Source: Ekhidna lutea (GTDB taxonomy: Bacteria; Bacteroidota; Bacteroidia; Cytophagales; Cyclobacteriaceae). From it: a DNA stretch of 64,000 nt. Location: assembly GCF_900188325.1 (NCBI RefSeq), contig NZ_FZPD01000001.1:846424-910423 (forward strand). Direction: 5' to 3'. The notes beneath the pieces are model-generated. The model was not told the DNA's origin, made no database searches, and saw only the letters and a list, made by a program, of their open reading frames with translations. Of this stretch, positions 61,701 to 64,000 are shown in pieces. Position 1 is the stretch's first letter. Each line of letters starts with the position of its first letter. The translations under genes were made by a program, and so were the position numbers.

Positions 61701-64000
61701 GGAGTTATATATGTTTCAACAGAAGGAGATTTAACTGTTGGTTCTTCAACCGTTTCGATACTTACAGTAGACGCAAAAGGCGATACTACCCAACAGGATG
61801 TAACGGTTGTGATTCTAAATGATACACCAGATGCTCAAAATGATTCATACACAGTTGATGAGGGAGCTACCCTAAGTGTAAATGATGCAGATGGTTCAGG
61901 AGGAAATCCAGCAGTATATGGGGTTATCGTAAATGACTCTGATATCGCAAACGCAGGATTAACAGTTACGAAGTTGACAGACCCTGCTAATCACAATGGG
62001 ACTTTCGTTTTAGATTCTGACGGAACGTTTGTTTACACGCATGATGGTTCAGAGACTACCACTGATTCGTTTACCTATCGTTTATCTGATGGAATGGGTG
62101 AAACAGCTGACGCAACAGTCACTTTTACTATTAACCCTCAGAATGATGCACCGGTAGCAGTAGCAGATACTTACACCTTTGATGAAGGCAGCACAAACAA
62201 TGTGAATGCAGCGATTGGTGTATTGAATAATGACAGTGATCCTGATGGTGATGCAATCACAGCGATACTAGTAGGAGATGTATCGAATGGCACACTGACC
62301 TTGAATGTGGACGGCAGCTTTGATTACACCCATGACGGCACAGAGACGACAAGCGATAGCTTCACATACAAAGTGAATGACGGAACAGTAGACGGAAATA
62401 CAGTTGAAGTAACCTTGAATATAAATGGTGTCAATGACGCACCGGTTGCAGTTGCTGATTCTTACACTTTTGATAAGGGATCTTCTAATTCGGTTAACGT
62501 TGTTTCAGGTGTTCTGACTAATGATTCTGATGCAGACGGTGATGCACTTAGTGCCATATTGGTTACCGATGTATCCAACGGAACATTAGCGCTTAATTCG
62601 GATGGTAGTTTTGATTACACGCACGACAACACTTCTACCACAAGTGATGCATTCACATATAAAGTAAATGATGGCACGACAGATGGAAATACAGTATCTG
62701 TTACGCTCACAATAGTGGAAACAAATCCAAATCTTGTGACCGTTGCTGACTCATATACATTTGATGAAGGTTCAAACAATTCAGTCAATGCCGCAAGTGG
62801 TGTTTTGGATAATGATGTAGATAATGTCGGAAGTGGTATCACAGCCGAATTGGTTTCAGATGTCTCTTTTGGAACGTTGACCTTGAATGCAGATGGTGGC
62901 TTTACTTATACTCACGATGGCTCAGAGACAACTGTTGATAGCTTTGAATATAGAGTTACTAACGGCACTGATAACGGCAATGCCGTAACAGTAACCTTAA
63001 ACATCACGCCTCAGAATGATGCACCGGTAGCAGTAGCAGATACTTACACCTTTGATGAAGGCAGCACAAACAATGTAAGTGCAGCGAGTGGTGTACTAGA
63101 CAATGACAGTGACGCAGATGGTGATACTTTCACTGCAATCTTAGTGAGCGATGTATCGAATGGTACATTGACACTGAATGCAGATGGTAGCTTCGATTAT
63201 GAGCATGATGGCTCAGAGACGACTGTTGATAGCTTCACTTACAAGGTGAATGATGGAACAGTAGACGGTAACACCGTAACCGTAACACTAAACATCACAC
63301 CCCAAAACGATGCACCGGTAGCAGTAGCAGATACTTACACCTTTGATGAAGGCAGCACAAACAATGTAAGTGCAGCGAGTGGTGTACTGGACAATGACAG
63401 TGACGCAGATGGTGATACTTTCACAGCAATCTTAGTGAGCGATGTATCGAATGGTACATTGACACTGAATGCAGATGGTAGCTTCGATTATGAGCATGAT
63501 GGCTCAGAGACGACTGTTGATAGCTTCACTTACAAGGTGAATGATGGAACAGTAGACGGTAACACCGTAACCGTAACACTAAACATCACACCCCAAAACG
63601 ATGCACCGGTAGCAGTAGCAGATACTTACACCTTTGATGAAGGCAGCACAAACAATGTAAGTGCAGCGAGTGGTGTACTAGACAATGACAGTGACGCAGA
63701 TGGTGACACTTTCACTTCAATCTTAGTGAGCGATGTATCGAATGGTACATTGACATTGAATGTAGATGGTAGCTTCGATTATGAGCATGATGGCTCAGAG
63801 ACGACTGTTGATAGCTTCACTTACAAGGTGAATGACGGAACAGTAGATGGGAACACTGTAACAGTAACCTTAAACATCACGCCTCAGAATGATGCACCGG
63901 TAGCAGTAGCAGATACTTACACCTTTGATGAAGGCAGCACAAACAATGTAAGTGCAGCGAGTGGTGTACTGGACAATGACAGTGACGCAGATGGTGATAC
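58716..64000 (+). CDS. giant repetitive surface adhesin (5' part)
   Basis: Open frame from ATG at 58716 through the right edge, more than 1,760 residues with no stop seen. The N-terminus is basic with a hydrophobic stretch ('FFIITVLLQTSLLFGAPG'), a plausible signal peptide. Residues about 146-950 hold nine Cys-bearing repeats (SprB-like), then from about 1,035 VCBS/cadherin-like repeats with 'NDAPVAVADTYTFDEGS', 'GVLDNDSDADGD' and 'FTYKVNDGT'. Likely an exported, calcium-binding adhesin or gliding surface protein, perhaps a type IX substrate. The C-terminus, which would show the sorting signal, is outside the window. Confidence 0.9.
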   Translation, partial: MGIHYQLLRRKSFSLKNLIKQFFIITVLLQTSLLFGAPGRSDTPIISTDVCGLSLLTQITGTSTESEGSIINLYLRTSLFDTKVLLGSTTVNSDGTWRIAGLNLTSGLLSATATASGEVESLPSAEIELTVPPVISQGVLSHPTICGVLDGSLQLLGFLPFTEYTIQYTDEDGFQSLNLTSDALGSVTITGLGDGELQEIQAVLNGCVSNTICSVELEEPSIPSFTLGVPVQPVVCGGTGSILITGAPLAALDYDVSYFDGNTTVSTTITSDGITGIITISGLSAGTYSNFQVSRNGCDAGLILDRITIFDGLLPSTVTLGTVTQPSTCTSLDGEIQLLGVLALTSYDVSYENKDGVTVTTTIATGAGETTVALPGLGEGVYRNLRVESLGCSSTPLAEVSLSSLPTISLGSILSPLSCLSADGYIEIEGLISGEIYDIRFQVNEADQLVSLTANSSGILEIENLESGSYTNFLVEQGDCQSNILDDIISLDEIAIPEISLSTTQLPSACAASDGEITLLGLLPGTTYDVSYRNISGLQTVSITADAGTGELTIPNLSADEYSDISVSLNGCSSNSLVCPINLDVVPALSLGVVTPETTCGAEDGTVTLLGLTGGVNYDISYVNIEGQQSLVGVPSSVGGTITLTGLAADTYSNMTVSLGGCSSEPLADISLGSVLDLVVNSSTIPTSCGATDGSIVLSGLTGSSNYDVTYSVDGVATTTNLNSVGGLLTLSGLGAGTYSGIKVNDGSCDSNTILNAIDLNPIGIPSVSLGLTVNPTSCGVADGSISLAGLVASTAYSVNYTNSAGVQTASLSTDALGVLTISGLEADDYQDFSVELSGCESNVLEDIVSLVDLGTPAISLGTITSPTVCSAMDGSIELTGLVPSTPYNISYSEGGADQTIALSANADGELVIPNLSAGIYENIKVEAGGCLSVSVGPLELECFQDAVYTILNKTIDQLNNTDSLAYPTDADGAIVCAQVKSGTLPTGTSINAESGVIYVSTEGDLTVGSSTVSILTVDAKGDTTQQDVTVVILNDTPDAQNDSYTVDEGATLSVNDADGSGGNPAVYGVIVNDSDIANAGLTVTKLTDPANHNGTFVLDSDGTFVYTHDGSETTTDSFTYRLSDGMGETADATVTFTINPQNDAPVAVADTYTFDEGSTNNVNAAIGVLNNDSDPDGDAITAILVGDVSNGTLTLNVDGSFDYTHDGTETTSDSFTYKVNDGTVDGNTVEVTLNINGVNDAPVAVADSYTFDKGSSNSVNVVSGVLTNDSDADGDALSAILVTDVSNGTLALNSDGSFDYTHDNTSTTSDAFTYKVNDGTTDGNTVSVTLTIVETNPNLVTVADSYTFDEGSNNSVNAASGVLDNDVDNVGSGITAELVSDVSFGTLTLNADGGFTYTHDGSETTVDSFEYRVTNGTDNGNAVTVTLNITPQNDAPVAVADTYTFDEGSTNNVSAASGVLDNDSDADGDTFTAILVSDVSNGTLTLNADGSFDYEHDGSETTVDSFTYKVNDGTVDGNTVTVTLNITPQNDAPVAVADTYTFDEGSTNNVSAASGVLDNDSDADGDTFTAILVSDVSNGTLTLNADGSFDYEHDGSETTVDSFTYKVNDGTVDGNTVTVTLNITPQNDAPVAVADTYTFDEGSTNNVSAASGVLDNDSDADGDTFTSILVSDVSNGTLTLNVDGSFDYEHDGSETTVDSFTYKVNDGTVDGNTVTVTLNITPQNDAPVAVADTYTFDEGSTNNVSAASGVLDNDSDADGD
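59151..61560 (+). repeat. nine Cys-containing repeats of about 90 residues
   Basis: The unit opens with a Cys and '(A/T)DGxIxLxGL', then a YDVSY-like strand, and ends near 'NGC'. Opening Cys codons fall at 59151, 59421, 59700, 59970, 60243, 60513, 60780, 61050 and 61323, so the period is 267-279 bp, always a multiple of three. The copies are diverged at DNA level, unlike the second array. They resemble SprB-type repeats. Confidence 0.85.
61821..64000 (+). repeat. 97-residue VCBS/cadherin-like tandem repeats
   Basis: Unit anchors (gatgcaccgg or its equivalent) fall at 62145, 62436, 62727, 63018, 63309, 63600 and 63891, an exact 291-bp period; an earlier diverged copy starts near 61821. The units at 63018 and 63309 differ at about two bases, and the 63600 unit at more, mainly near its 3' end. 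The array continues past the edge. Asp-rich loops ('DNDSDADGD') suggest calcium binding. Confidence 0.9.

Noticed and set aside
61821..64000. CRISPR-like regular repeats
   Set aside because: Period is 291 bp and in frame; these are protein repeats, not short direct repeats with unique spacers.
1..64000. tRNA, rRNA or insertion sequences
   Set aside because: Nothing recognised on reading; short cloverleaf genes could be missed by eye, so a tRNA scan would be needed to exclude them.

Overview
The window reads as a chromosome segment of a marine-type Bacteroidota bacterium, most likely order Cytophagales. The signs are low-to-moderate GC, TAnnTTTG-type promoter boxes, a TonB-receptor-like protein with a CarboxypepD_reg-like N-terminus, a type IX secretion-like C-terminal domain, a DUF1501/DUF1800 pair, and a serine palmitoyltransferase closely resembling, from memory, the Sphingobacterium enzyme. 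No rRNA, tRNA, IS element or CRISPR array was seen.

Region 1 (1-11.8 kb) is a surface-glycan locus: a truncated cyclic-peptide-type ABC exporter, nine glycosyltransferases (GT2, GT7-like, GT92-like, GT34-like and GT4), and a Wzi-like outer-membrane protein. Three of the GT2 genes are recognisable paralogues.

Region 2 (11.9-40.3 kb) is the main interest. It looks like one large locus for complex sphingolipids. An operon at 31998-38058 (minus strand) encodes serine palmitoyltransferase, a CerR-like reductase, a bCerS-like GNAT acyltransferase, a FabL-type enoyl reductase, a FabZ-like dehydratase, a beta-ketoacyl synthase and an acyl carrier protein. A second, smaller paralogous set lies at 17030-21126. 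Between and around them are a full aminoethylphosphonate pathway (PEP mutase fused to a cytidylyltransferase domain, phosphonopyruvate decarboxylase, AEP transaminase, a PntC-like cytidylyltransferase and LicD), an inositol-phosphate branch (inositol-3-phosphate synthase, IPCT-like cytidylyltransferase and a PimA-like GT4), and a CDP-alcohol phosphatidyltransferase. Two enzymes look like bacterial counterparts of eukaryotic sphingolipid-modifying enzymes: a full-length DEGS1-like dihydroceramide desaturase and an FA2H-like hydroxylase. The simplest reading is a ceramide made de novo, hydroxylated and/or desaturated, then capped with inositol phosphate and/or aminoethylphosphonate and glycosylated. 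Two tandem JmjC/cupin-8 proteins in the same region lack the metal-binding acid (HxD changed to HxA), a substitution known from Fe/2OG halogenases. A B12-type radical SAM protein sits beside them.

Region 3 (40.4-58.4 kb) is mostly ordinary: a YciO/Sua5-like protein, WbqC, ClpC, a small regulated cassette with a winged-helix regulator and two matching palindromic operators, a TonB-receptor-like protein, a VWA membrane protein, a lipoprotein, a PorT-like barrel, the DUF1501/DUF1800 pair, FabG and dihydrolipoyl dehydrogenase.

Region 4 (58.7 kb to the right edge) is the 5' part of a giant repetitive surface protein with nine Cys-containing repeats of about 90 residues, followed by cadherin/VCBS-like 97-residue repeats that become almost identical at DNA level. 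Its 3' end lies outside the window. All family calls come from reading sequence and memory of families; no database search was run.
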